A DNA stretch of 64,000 bases from Anas platyrhynchos (Eukaryota > Chordata > Aves > Anseriformes > Anatidae), in contig NC_092621.1 in assembly GCF_047663525.1 (NCBI RefSeq), forward strand, positions 77,552,501 through 77,616,500, written 5' to 3'. The position numbers and the translations under genes were made by a program. The notes beneath the pieces are model-generated. The model was not told the origin of the DNA and ran no database searches. It worked only from the letters and a program-made list of their open reading frames with translations. Below, one piece after another: positions 45,556 through 56,900 of this stretch (its first letter is position 1; each line of letters opens with the position of its first letter).

Positions 45556-48500
45556 AAATTCAAAATTATTCAAAATTATTCAACAGCTTTTGTCAAAGGG
45601 CTCTTGGACTGCTCACTATTTATGGAGTAAGATAATTGACTTATGGTCATATTTGCACACAGATGTTAGTTTCTTCCAAATTTGGCTTAAGTCAGACTTT
45701 CTTCCAAATTTGGCCAGCACTACAGTTAGTGGTGTCTGGGCATGCATTGCTCAAATTAGTCCTTGGCTATTTGTCTTCTGCCTTCCCCAAATCCAGGATA
45801 CCAGCCAACACGACCAGACACATCCATCATGCCTACAATTGATGGTTATCTGCTTAGGCTAGATGTTCTGATCAAGCTGGGGGAAGTACACCATCACACA
45901 AGCTTTAACTACATATTTAGAGGAAAGATACTATAAAAGTACTCTCCACCTCTAAACTGCTGAAAATACTCTGTTTATAAAACTATAAATAATTTTGTGA
46001 ACTTTCTCAGGAATAATGAAGCAACAATTTCTTTCTCTCCAGCAGATATGATTTTTTAAAAAGGCTTCATGTAGAAGACTCAAAGAGTACTTACCAACAA
46101 ACCTTTATATCATTTATACTGACATCTTTGTTTACAGAGTGATTTCTACTTTGATTCCAATTTATCTGGTACCAAAATCTCTACTAGTATTAAGAAATGC
46201 CAACCTCTTATTCTCTCAAATGCCTTGTTGTCTGACTTAATGAGACACTGGCACTTCCAAGCACCTTGCATCTTCCATGACAGTCTTTTCTGCATTGCTT
46301 CATGCTTCCATCCATCTGGTCCACATACTGTTCTGTGTTGGTGAGTTGGGTGTTTTTCAGACACATGGAGTGTCCTCAGAAAGACTGTAATCTCCATCAT
46401 CAGTGAACTTACAATTAGTGTAACTAACACAAGGGCCACATGAGCCTTGACATTAGAAAAATACAGTATTGAACTCCATGGACAGCTTTCCATGCTTGCT
46501 TAAAATTAACATTAATTCTAATATCAGTGATTGAATGTGACACAGTTGTTAACCTTACCAGACAAAATCTCAGCATGCTATGAAATTAATATATTTTCTG
46601 ACTGACTGTTACTCAAATGTCTTTTCTAGCTTGGCTGGAGCCTATAAGCAATAATTAATTGATTCCCTGACCAATCAATTTGTTCTAATTGAAGGAGAAA
46701 ATTAAGTTCAAGCATGATTAGTCATGTATACCATCTGACTTAGCACAGTTATATAAAGGGAGGTTGTTATCCGTAAAAAGTTCAAATGATAGTCATGGCA
46801 AAGAAAAAGAAAAGTATTCTAGAAATAATTTACGGAATGCAAGAGAGGGTGGCATTTTAGCCAACCGAACCGGTTGTTAGTAGAAACCTGGTCATGGAGG
46901 ATAATAGAGTACAGAAGATATTGAGAAGACATGTTAGGCTGAAGAAGAGATTAATTTCAAGAACTTTAGGTGAAAAGAGAAAAGGGAACAGAAAATATAG
47001 CAACTCTGCCACCTCCCCTCCCACCAAAAAGACCATGAAGGAATCATATGATAGAGGATGATGCCTTTAAAAGAAAATTATCATGCCCACTATTTACAAA
47101 AACATCAAAACTAAACTACGTAGCAGCATGTAGGTATATTCCCTTAAAAATGTGCACATAAACCTGGTTGCAGTATCCTTTAACCACTACCAAAAGAAAG
47201 ACAACAAAGGAAGATATGAAGTGCAACCTCTTTTTATATTTAACATTCCTGCAGAATGCATTTCAAAATGTGATCATGCTGTTTGAATACATTGTTCCAA
47301 CAGCGAGAGGTGGACTCTAAAATGTTATGGTAGATCACACCTCTCAAGTCATAGAAGTGTCAAAGTAGAGAAATAAAAGACATGTAAACTGTGAACCTAA
47401 TAAGAGACTTAGCAGTTAATGGGATTTGTCAGTTTCAGGAAAATTTTGGCCAGATTTCCAGTGGTACTGCAGATGTCTATTACTCTGTGGTTGGTAATGG
47501 GGGAGTCAGAAATGCCTGCAGAATCTAGGAAAAAATGAAAAGGTATACAAATAGCATCACTCTGAATTACTGAAATCAGACCTCACTGGGGCAGAGAGAC
47601 ATGATTCCCTCGCAATATTGGCTGGGCTCATGAGCCAGTTGCAGGGAAAAGGAATAGCTGCTCCAACTGAAGCTCCCACAAACCCAGTATCAGATAAGTG
47701 CAACTTAAGTTGCACCTCCTGGTCAAAACTTAATACAGATTCACCAAAATATACTTTGGAGGTCTGTAGAGTTCCTCATGAATTTCAAAAATCTTGTCTC
47801 AGCTTTGCTTACTGAAACAAAAAATAAACACAAGTTTTATTAATCTTTCCTTATACTGAGGACATGAAGCATCTTTGTCTGAAAGTTTTTATTGCCTTCC
47901 CTGAACACAAACAAAAGTAAATGTGAAAGAAAAAACTCCTTATATTGTGTTATGTCATTCCATTGATCTTCACTTAACTCATCAGAATCATAATAGAGCT
48001 TGCTGTTGCAATGTTTGAGCTTATTTTTGAATCAAACTATTATAAACTATTTTAGAAATGTGGAGTAAAAAGTATGGATTAGTGTTTGTAGATCACCCTG
48101 TGCTAATTCAGTTTGTTTCAGCTGTGGAAAACTGGTACCTATGAATATACACGTAGCATTTATATGTTCAATAAAGTCTGTAGAAATGTTAACCAAAACT
48201 CACTGCCTTCTACAGCTTTTTCCTTACCATAATAATAATAATAATAAATATTTTTATTTCTACAGAGCAAATTTAATTCAAGTGCAGATGTAGTTGAAAT
48301 TGCTTCAGTACACTTATAAATATATTTTATTCAATTTCTTAGCCACTTCAGCCTAATTTCAACATTCTTTATTTCTGTATAAAATTTAGCCTGAAGCTTT
48401 TCAATGGGCAAGATTCAATCAAAAGTGAAGGAGCCCTATATCTTTTTGACAGAATATTATGTATGCTTTGCAGTTTTGCAATTGCTCCCTCTGCTCCTTT

Positions 48501-48993
48501 GTAAACCCATTTTAAAAAGTCACATGGAAGGGTGTCAGGGAAGGGGCCAGCAGCTCCACAAAAGGTGAACCTCAAGCCTCTGTATGGCTGGTGTTAGCAG
48601 TGAGCTGACCAACAAAGAGCCAGGAAGCACAGCAGCAATGCCAAGACCGGATCAAGCCAGAAAGTGATCAGGACCACAGTGACACAGTCAAGTGGTAAGG
48701 CAGTTAGAGGTCAAGCTGGGCAGCCTATTCAGTGGGTCTGGGTCGAGGTGAGGACTGGGTGGCCACATCTACTGACACAGCTGTGAAGAAGCACAGCAGG
48801 GATCAGCACTAAAGCCTCATCCTAAGAGCAGCTCCTGGGGAGAGGAGGGCCAGCTCCTAAGAGCATAAAAATAAAATTAGGAAAGAAAGTTCACTTTCTT
48901 TTTACTTTTTTTTTTATGTAGATTAAATTATATTCTTAATTGCAATCCTAATGAAAAAGTAACTTTTGTATCCATTTTCTCAAAAAAAATGTT

Positions 48994-49054
48994 GTTTTTT
49001 TTTTGTTTTGTTTTGTTTTGTTTTGTTTTGTTCTTTTCTGTTCTGTTTTGTTTT
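48994..49054. repeat. (TTTTG)n microsatellite
   Basis: Six or more TTTTG units, then TTCTG-like variants, similar to the TTCTG tail of the CR1 copy ending at 45360. No CR1 body precedes it. Confidence 0.9.
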
Positions 49055-50991
49055 AATAAGCATATTTCAGGAGAAAAAAAGTAATCTTCTCAGTCCTAGC
49101 TTCCTGGCTTAAAATACCGCAACATGAAAGAAGGTATAATAATCTTTGTAGATGTTTGCAAAATCAGATTAATGTTGCAGAGATCCAGCTAATCTCATTT
49201 CTAATAGGAGCCAATAACTGATGCTCATGGAAGGATTTCATTACAAGGAAGGAGTGGAAGTGATGTTTCCAGTTTAAGGGTTGGAGTCCTAAGGAACTTG
49301 GCTAGCCAAACCTTACATATTTATTTCAAGAATTTGTATGCATCATCCTTTCTGAGTTGTCACTGTAATTCCATTCCTCCTACCCAACAGTTATCAATAA
49401 TAAAGGTGTTTGCAGAGAGCAGAGCCATAGTACAACTTGGAATCTCTGCCAACTGTATTATTTCCACTCTTGTCTCTGAAAGAATAAAGAAATAGTTTCT
49501 GACTTAGAAACACTGCAATGCTTCATATTTTGCAAACATGTCTCAAGGAGAAGGGAAATATGCAAATTAATTTTTATCTCTACAGTTGAAATTAAGTTTT
49601 TTTCAATTAGTAAAAGTTGCCAGCTAAGGATCCTACTCATTAACAAAAACTCCCTAAAATGTGATATTCACTATGCTGAAATACTTTCTAATTTGCTTCC
49701 ATATGTTGTGAAGAATGTGTTGCCAAATTAATAACAACGAAGATTTGGCTAATTGTTTGCAATTGATTTCCACCCTAATAAATGCTTCTGTACTCTAGTG
49801 ATTTGTAGTAAAAATAGTTTCTGCCATTTGCTTTTCTTCCTGTGGTCTGTGTATAAATCTGTGATTGTACTTTCATCAGAACTTCAGACACATTTTGTGC
49901 TGAGTTTTAAAAAAGAAAGTGTCTTTTCTGATGCAAGTACAAGATCCCCATCTGACAGCAATTGTTATTGTCAAACAGTCTTCTCCAAGCAGCCAAAAGA
50001 GAAGACTCTTGCCCTGAATACAAAGCAGCAAGTAAATGTTTTGCGAACCTCTTTTTGTATTTCCAGGAAAATGGTTTAAAAGATAACATGAGAACTGTAA
50101 GACTAAGGAAAATAAGCTTATCATTCCTTTAAAATTAAGAACAAGGGAAAATAATATAGGAACCATAGAATGCTATGAGAAAATACCTTGTTAAATCTCC
50201 TTTGTCTTGACTGGGAGCCATTTGCTGTTTGTGCACTGCAATGGGGAAAAGCATGCTATTTCTAACAATGACAACACTTCCCACAGTGCTTCCGAGTTGC
50301 TTATTTTGATTCAACAGGCTGTCAATCAAACCTGTTATAATCTTAGATCACGTTTTTAGCTCTCTGCAGTTGTAGTTGCTCAGTATTGTAGAGATCAGGT
50401 ACTATGGAAAGATATAGTGGTATAAAAATCACGAAGTCCCAACACTACTGACATCAGCTTTCAACCTCTAGTCAAATAAGAAATCATTGCACGTTCAGTT
50501 TTGATTCTTTATCTTATTCAATTTGAAGGGTGTTCACACTCCAAAAAATGTTAAAGTTTTAGTTGTACGACCCTGACCTATCAGGTGTTTACTCTTTTTG
50601 ACATCTGCATTTTCCTATCTATCAATAAATGTGAATGCAGAGTTGATGGTCTCATGAATGATAACACTGAATGAAACTTACCATGAATTTCAGTTACTTT
50701 TCTGTCTCCCTGTACCAAATTCTTCCAAAATAAAGGTGATCTTTAGCTTTCACATTTTAAAGTCTTCCAAATTGCATGGCTAATGGCTATCTCTGCTTTT
50801 ACATGAGTTGCTTATTTTGCACAATTAATATTACTGTTAACAGCCAAATGGTACGTTCCCTAAATGTACACCTGTTTCTTTTTACACCTAATCATAGCAA
50901 ACTAGACAAGCTACCAAAACAAATAAATAAACAAAACGTTGATAAGAGTCAGGACCAGCATCTTATAAAGAAATAAAATCTTGTCAGTAAT

Positions 50992-51029
50992 TAATGTCCT
51001 TACACTAAACTAATGTCCTTACACTAAAC
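50992..51029. repeat. Perfect 19-bp tandem duplication
   Basis: taatgtccttacactaaac at 50992-51010 and again at 51011-51029 with no mismatch, so it is probably recent. Confidence 0.97.
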
Positions 51030-51161
51030 ACTCACTACTTCTACATGCTCATAAAGCTACTACATTCTTTTCAATGCTCTCCCTCCTTCACTGCCCAAGA
51101 TATGCAATATTCTTGTACCCTTTCTATACAAGTCCTGATCCTATTGCTGTCAGTAAGCCTT

Positions 51162-51180
51162 CACCACCACCACCACCACA
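51162..51180. repeat. (CAC)n microsatellite
   Basis: Six CAC units leading into an ACA/A-rich stretch. Confidence 0.92.
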
Positions 51181-52103
51181 ACAACAAAAAAAGTCTGTAA
51201 TGGAATTTCTTGTAAATGTCCACATTACATTTAGACAGCTTCTACCAATTTGTTTCTTTGTTTGTTAGCTCTTCTTTCTTTCAGCAGCATACCATTTTCT
51301 TGTTAACACCTTCTTTATCACAACCAGTAAAACATAGACCATTATCTTAGCTTTCTCTTTCCACATCCTTTGAAGCATTCACTAAAGTCTTTATCATATA
51401 GGTAGGTGAGGGAGAGAGCCTGGTGTGGGAGGAGAGAGGAGTTCTGTAAAATTTGTTTTGATCTGTTCCACTTTGCAACAAAACTCTACAGAGAGTAGAA
51501 TAAAATAACATCCAGATTTTACTAATATATGTATTTCATTATGAGTAATATACTTTGGCATGTGATGATGTTTTGACTGATAAACTTTTCAGTGATGTTA
51601 TCAGACCTTCCCATATTTAGTCCTAGACAATAAAGCAGATGGTTTCTAGCATGACAGATCTGATGGATGCCACTGATAGATTCCTCCGTGTGTACAACAA
51701 ACATGACTGTTATCTCCATTTCAAGATGAAATAGTTTGACAGTTCATAGCCGCTAAAGTTCATCAAATTTATATGCAAAGCTAAACATGGCCATAGAGGC
51801 ATGTGGGCAGGACATAGACATTCTGTTGATTAAAACAGGCAACAAAAAACTGGAAAGACAGAAATTCAGTCTTGTGCCTATTTTGGTAGTTTGTCTCTGC
51901 AAAAACTTGCAAAAACAGAGATTCTTTTTCTATGTTACATGGCAACAAGTATCAGATACCCCATTTCTTTAGCAACTTGGAAGAAAATGAACAAAAGGCA
52001 ATATATATATCCACACATAGATGTACATTATTATTTTTCAAGTGCTGTGCAGTGATCTCAGGGAGATGCTTTCTTATGTTGAATGGTGCATTCTTTACAT
52101 GCA

Positions 52104-53335
52104 CTCCTCATATGTCTTCCCCTCCAGACCTTTCACCATCTTCATAGCCCTTCTTTGGACACTCTCGAATAATTTTATATCCTTCTTATATTGCGGTGCC
52201 CAAAATTGCACACAGTATTCAAGGTGAGGTTACACTAGCACAGAACAGAGTGGCACAATCCATTCCCTTGACCAGCTAGCCATACAGTGCTTGATGCACC
52301 CCAGAATACAGGTGGCTGCCAGAGCACACTGCTGATTCATCCTGCCATTGACCAAAACCCACAGATCCTTTTCCAAAGGGCTGCCTTCCAGCCTCTCATC
52401 CCCTGATCTGTATGTACAGCCAGGATTACTCCAGCCCAGGTACAGAATCCCACATTCAGTCTTGTTAAATTTCATGCAGTTGGTGATTGCTTAGCCCTCT
52501 AATTTGTCAAGGTCTCTATGTGAGGCCTCTCTACCCTAGAGGGAGTCAACAGATACTCCTAATTCAGTGTTGTCTGCAAACTTACTTAGTATTCACTCAA
52601 GTACTGCATTCAAATCATTTATAAGAGCATTGAAGAGAACATGCCCTAAAATCAAGCCCTGCAGAACCCCACTAATGACTGGCTGCCAGCCTGATGTAAC
52701 CCCATTTACTATTACCCTTTCAGCCCAATTCATAAACCAATCATTCACCCATTATATTCTGTACTTATCTAGCTGTATGCTGAACATTTTGTCCAGAAGG
52801 ATACTGTGAAAAACAGTATGAAATGCTTTGCTAAAATCAAAATCTAAAAAGTCACATCTACTGGCTTTCCTTGGTCAACTAGAGAGAAGCCAGTTCACTT
52901 TTCTCATAAAATTAAATTAAATTAGTTAAACAGGACTTTCCGTTCGTGAACTTACTTTGACTATGACCAATGGCTGCCTTGTCTTCCAAGTATTTCCCAG
53001 TAACTCACAGAAAAATCTTCTCCATAATTTTACCAGGCACTGAAGTGAAACTGGCAGGCCTGTTATTACTGGTGTTTCTTTTCTTAGCTTTCCCAAGGAA
53101 ATGGGACAAGACTTGCTAGCTTCCAATCAACTGGGACGTCTCCAGATTCCCAAGACCATTGAAAATAATTAAGAGAGGTCTTGGTATGAAAACAGCCAAC
53201 TCTTTCACTACCTTTGGATGAATCCCATGAGGTCCTATAGAGTTTTGTGCATCCAGCCAGAGCAGCAAAACCCTCACAAGAATTAAAGTAATGAGGTTCT
53301 TTGTTAAGGTACTTTAACAAGAGAAAAGAGAATGA
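52104..53335 (-). mobile_element. CR1 LINE, ORF2 C-terminal half, 3' truncated
   Basis: About 1.2 kb on the minus strand. On the + strand it opens with the usual inner CR1 block (tcctcatatgtcttcccctc, ttcatagcccttctttggac) but lacks the last ~300 bp of the element. Going into the element (rising coordinates) come the post-RT region, a stretch with aatcaagccctgcagaaccc, then the RT region near 52926-53126 (PVSLQCLVKLWRRFF, LGNTWKTRQ) and near 53130-53180 (GDVPVDWKLASLVPF). Frameshifts divide it into several frames. Loss of the 3' end is unusual for CR1 and implies a later deletion. Confidence 0.92.
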
Positions 53336-54654
53336 GCTATTGATCAAACATTTCTAAATTATGCTAGAAAGCTTTTTTTTTTTTTTTTTTTCACATATTG
53401 AGTTGTGGTCAGATTGATTGACAATATTATACAGAAGCCAAAACATGATTCTTTTTCTACATTCTTTTCTGACTCAGTGAAGACTTTGTATGCTGGGAAG
53501 CATATGGACTTGCACTTTTGCAATCATTCATTTCTGTAACTGACAGATTATTGAACATACAAATCTGGACCAGTTATATAAAGAAATACAAAAAGGATTC
53601 ACCTCTAGTAACTGCACAATACAAGGTGTGAAGTATGTCTTAATATATTATCATTTACAATATTCTCAACTATTCATTTCATATTTTGAAGCTATTCAGA
53701 TAGAAGTAGAACATTTCCAAATGGATATCATTAATTCCTATTTTGTCAGGTTTTTGGGCTGCACATTCTAAACCTTCAACTCCTTTAACTCCCCTCATCA
53801 CCCCCATAAGCTTACCTACCATTGCACTTAGTTTTTAACTGTACTAGAAAGCACCTTCTTCCTTCCAAAAAATAAGTTTAGACCATCCTGCAACAGATTG
53901 CAGATTTAAGTCTTTGCTTGAAACAGAGGGCTTACATGCCAACTTAAAGCACCAAATGCCATGTGACTATCAATATACTACAAATGTGTATGCTTTAAAT
54001 TTAGAAACGCATCTAGTTACACTGTTAAAGCCAGGCTGTACAAAAGGAAGGAATCAGCCTCCAGGGGTTTTCACATGGGAGGACAAGTTTTACTTCTTTC
54101 CAAAATAGCTTTTTTTCCGCACTCTGGTGGGTTAAAAAAGAAAAATATCTGACATAAGTTCGCTGCTGTTTTTCTTGTTTGTTTGTTTGTTTTTTAAATA
54201 ATTCCTTCCATGTCCAATAGCCACTATTTTTCAAATCAGATCTAATAATTCTTAAAATGCAGATCATCTCTAAACATTTGAATTCTATAATAAACATGAA
54301 GAAGAAAAAATAATTATGAGCTTGAAGGCATTAATAAGAATAACAGCTTTGGGACCATGATACTTTTTATATCTTTTAAGGGGAAAATTACAGTAATTAT
54401 CTGGGTCCAGTAGGTCTCTACACAGTAACGTTGTTTATCTAGGTCAATGGTGCTTGTCTGACATCCCATTTACTGCTACATTCATTATGGTATATGACAC
54501 AGCTGAGAATGTTTAAAGATTTGTTATTCAGAAAGAAGAAGACATAATTGAAGTCGGTGGTTAAGACAAAATACCACTAGTTCCATTAGTGGCCAGTGAA
54601 TATGATGTACTTCAGTTCCAGCACATCTGGAATTTTAGTTTAGAGCCACATAGA
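53336..54654. other. Unique sequence, no gene recognised
   Basis: T19 at 53373-53391 and (GTTT)n at about 54176-54192. No exon recognised. Confidence 0.55.
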
Positions 54655-54950
54655 TGATGGACAGGTAGAAGGATCTGACATATGAGGAGAGACTGAAATA
54701 TCTGGGACTATGCAGACCAGGTACAATGAGCACAAAGTGAAATATGAGGAATTCCATTTAAACATAAGAATTTATTTATTTATTTACAAGGTGGTTAAAT
54801 GTTAGAACAGGTTGTTCGGAAAGTTGTTCGGAAAGGTTGTGGAGTCTCCATCCCTAAAGACATTAAAACCTGACTGGAGCTGGTCCTGGACAACCTGCTG
54901 TAGCAGTTTGAGCAGCAGGCCTGACAGTACCAACCATGCAGTGATTTCAT
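54655..54950 (+). mobile_element. CR1 LINE 3' fragment, diverged
   Basis: Plus-sense pieces of the CR1 3' region: gatctgacatatgaggagag, aaatatctgggactatgcag, then a TTTA microsatellite (54769-54785), then ggttgtggagtctccatccc and ctggacaacctgctgtagca. The block tgttcggaaagttgttcggaa shows a 12-13 bp duplication. The GC-rich middle part present in the copy at 33255 is deleted. The 3' tail is not recognisable. Confidence 0.82.
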
Positions 54951-55644
54951 GAAAATTATTTCATTTCCAGGTATTGCCAAGGAGAAAAAAAGGAAGAAAA
55001 GAAAGAAAAACGAAAGAGGAAAGAAGGGTATTTGGGACTTGTTTATTTTGTTGTTTTTGTTGGTGGTGGTTTTGTTTTGTTTTCTTTTGTTTTCTTTTGT
55101 TTTGTTTTAAGGAGGAAAACTAACACAGAACACAGTGGTCACTGAAATTTGAAAACATATTTGTATGACTATCCCACCACAGATGGACAGGCTCTTTTCC
55201 TACTTTGTAGACCTCTTTTATTAGTTCTGTATTGAATCCTACAATGTATGCTTAGAGTGAAAACTAAGAAACGAGAGGGAATAATGATGTGACCCTTCCC
55301 TTAAGACTTTCCCACAGGTTCAGGAGTGATCTGTAAGGAACTTGAGACCAGAGATACCTTTTCTGCATTGGAATGTTTCAATGTTCATACTTCTAGCTTC
55401 TTCAAGAAATGGATGATTCTACTTAGAAGATCATGGTTATGTTTATTCCCCAAGTGTGGGAATGCTAAGTGCATGAGAAAACATCACTGGATTCAAAGCC
55501 CTTTCCCAGGCTTATGTCCAAGTTCTGTTAACAGCTAGCCAGGACCTGACACCTTTAGGTTTTATCTGTCACATTCACGTATGAAACATTTCAGTCAGAA
55601 ATTTGTGCAGCAAAAAGAAAGTGAGAATTATTTGATCTCACAGA
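54951..55644. other. Unique sequence with TTTTG/TTTTC repeats
   Basis: A purine-rich patch lies at about 54985-55027 and a TTTTG/TTTTC array at 55071-55108. No gene was recognised; the 70-codon frame at 55326 is unassigned. Confidence 0.55.
55071..55108. repeat. TTTTG/TTTTC microsatellite
   Basis: Seven to eight five-base units alternating TTTTG and CTTTT. Confidence 0.92.
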
Positions 55645-56900
55645 ATTTTCATAAAATCATAGAATAATAGTTTGATAGAATGGTTTGAGTTTGAAAGGAC
55701 CTTAAAGTTCAGCTATTTCGAATCCCCTTGAAAGTGACAGGTATACCTCCCACTACATAACGTTAATCAAGGTCCCATCAAACCTGACCTTGAACCCTTC
55801 TGGGGATGGAGCATTCACAACTTCTCTGGGAAACCTGCTCCAGCATCTAACACCAAGGAGAAGAATAGAGTGAGAATCACCTCTTTGACCTGCTGGCCAC
55901 GCTGGCCATGCATTCTTTTGATGCAGCTCAGGATATAGTTGGCTTTCTGGGTTGCAAGTGTGCATCGCCAGCTCATGTTAAGCTTCTCATATGCTGGTAC
56001 TGAAAAGTCCCTCTCTACAGGGTTGCTTTCAATTCATCTGTTTTGTGTGTGTTTGGGATAGCACATCCCCAGATGCAGGCCCTTGCTGAACTTCTTAATG
56101 TTTGCATGGATCCACTTCTCAAGCCTGTTCATTGCTCTTTGGATGGCATCCCTTCCTGCAAAAGTATCAACTGCACCTCTCAGCTTGGTGTCACCTGCAC
56201 ACTTGCTGAGCGTACACTCAATCCCACTTTTTATGTTACCAGTGAAAATGTTAAACAGTGTGGACCCTGAGGGATACCACTCATCTCTAATGTCTACCCA
56301 AGAATTGAATTTTTTACCACAACTCTTTGGATGCAGCCATCCATCCAATTCCTTACCCACCCAACAGTCCATCCATCCATCAAATCCAAGTCTCTTCAAT
56401 TTAGACACAAGGATACTGTGTGGGACTGTATTAAAGACTTTATACTAGTCTAGGTAGATGATATCTGTTGCTCTTCCCTTTTCCACCAATGCCATGACAC
56501 AGTCATGGAAGGACACCAAATTAGTTAGGCATGCTTAGGCCTTTGTGAAGCCATACTGGTCCTCAGTCACCTCCAAGTCTTCCATATGCCTTAATATGAT
56601 TTTCAGGAGGATCTGGTGCATGATCTTACCAGGCATAGCAGTGAGGCTGACTGGTATGTAGGTCCCATGTTCGTCCTTTTTATCCTTTTTAAAATGAGTG
56701 TTATATTTCCCCTTTTCCAGTCAGTGGGAACTTCACCTGACCACCATGACTTTGTAAATATGATGGACAGCAGCTTAGCTACTTCATATGTCAGTGACTC
56801 AGCAATTTCATCTGCCAGTGGCTTAGCAGTTTTATCTACTATACATTTCATCCGCCAGAGTCTTATAAACATCAGCCCTATCATATGTTTACAACAGAGG
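55645..56900 (-). mobile_element. CR1 LINE, ORF2 C-terminal half with 3' end
   Basis: About 1.25 kb on the minus strand. The + strand opens with aaaatcatagaataatagtt, the complement of the CR1 tail, then gtttgaaaggaccttaaag and the usual terminal block. Toward 56900 it runs through the C-terminal region (SGIECTLSKCAGDTKL near 56200-56240, where the catalytic FADD box has decayed to CAGD) and ends in the early RT region (SGEVPTDWKRGNITLIL near 56710-56760). Frameshifts and stops break it. It is the most complete CR1 copy retaining its 3' end. Confidence 0.94.

Larger units (their letters stand above)
45556..52103. other. Long unique interval, no gene recognised
   Basis: No recognised exon. 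A promoter-like CCAAT plus TATA arrangement lies at 46671-46758. A less AT-rich patch at 48540-48870 has no clear identity. TTTTG repeats lie at 48994-49054, a perfect 19-bp tandem duplication at 50992-51029 and (CAC)n at 51162-51180. Frames such as 46146-46493 (-, 115 codons), 49753-50079 (+, 108) and 49876-50166 (-, 96) show no domain or family. Confidence 0.5.

Noticed and set aside
46146..46493. 115-codon minus-strand frame with a hydrophobic start
   Set aside because: No family recognised and no supporting gene structure.
51162..51186. CAC triplet run that would encode poly-His or poly-Pro
   Set aside because: A short microsatellite in non-coding DNA.
55715..55730. tcgaatcc string resembling a tRNA T-loop
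   Set aside because: It belongs to the CR1 terminal block, and no cloverleaf can be built around it.
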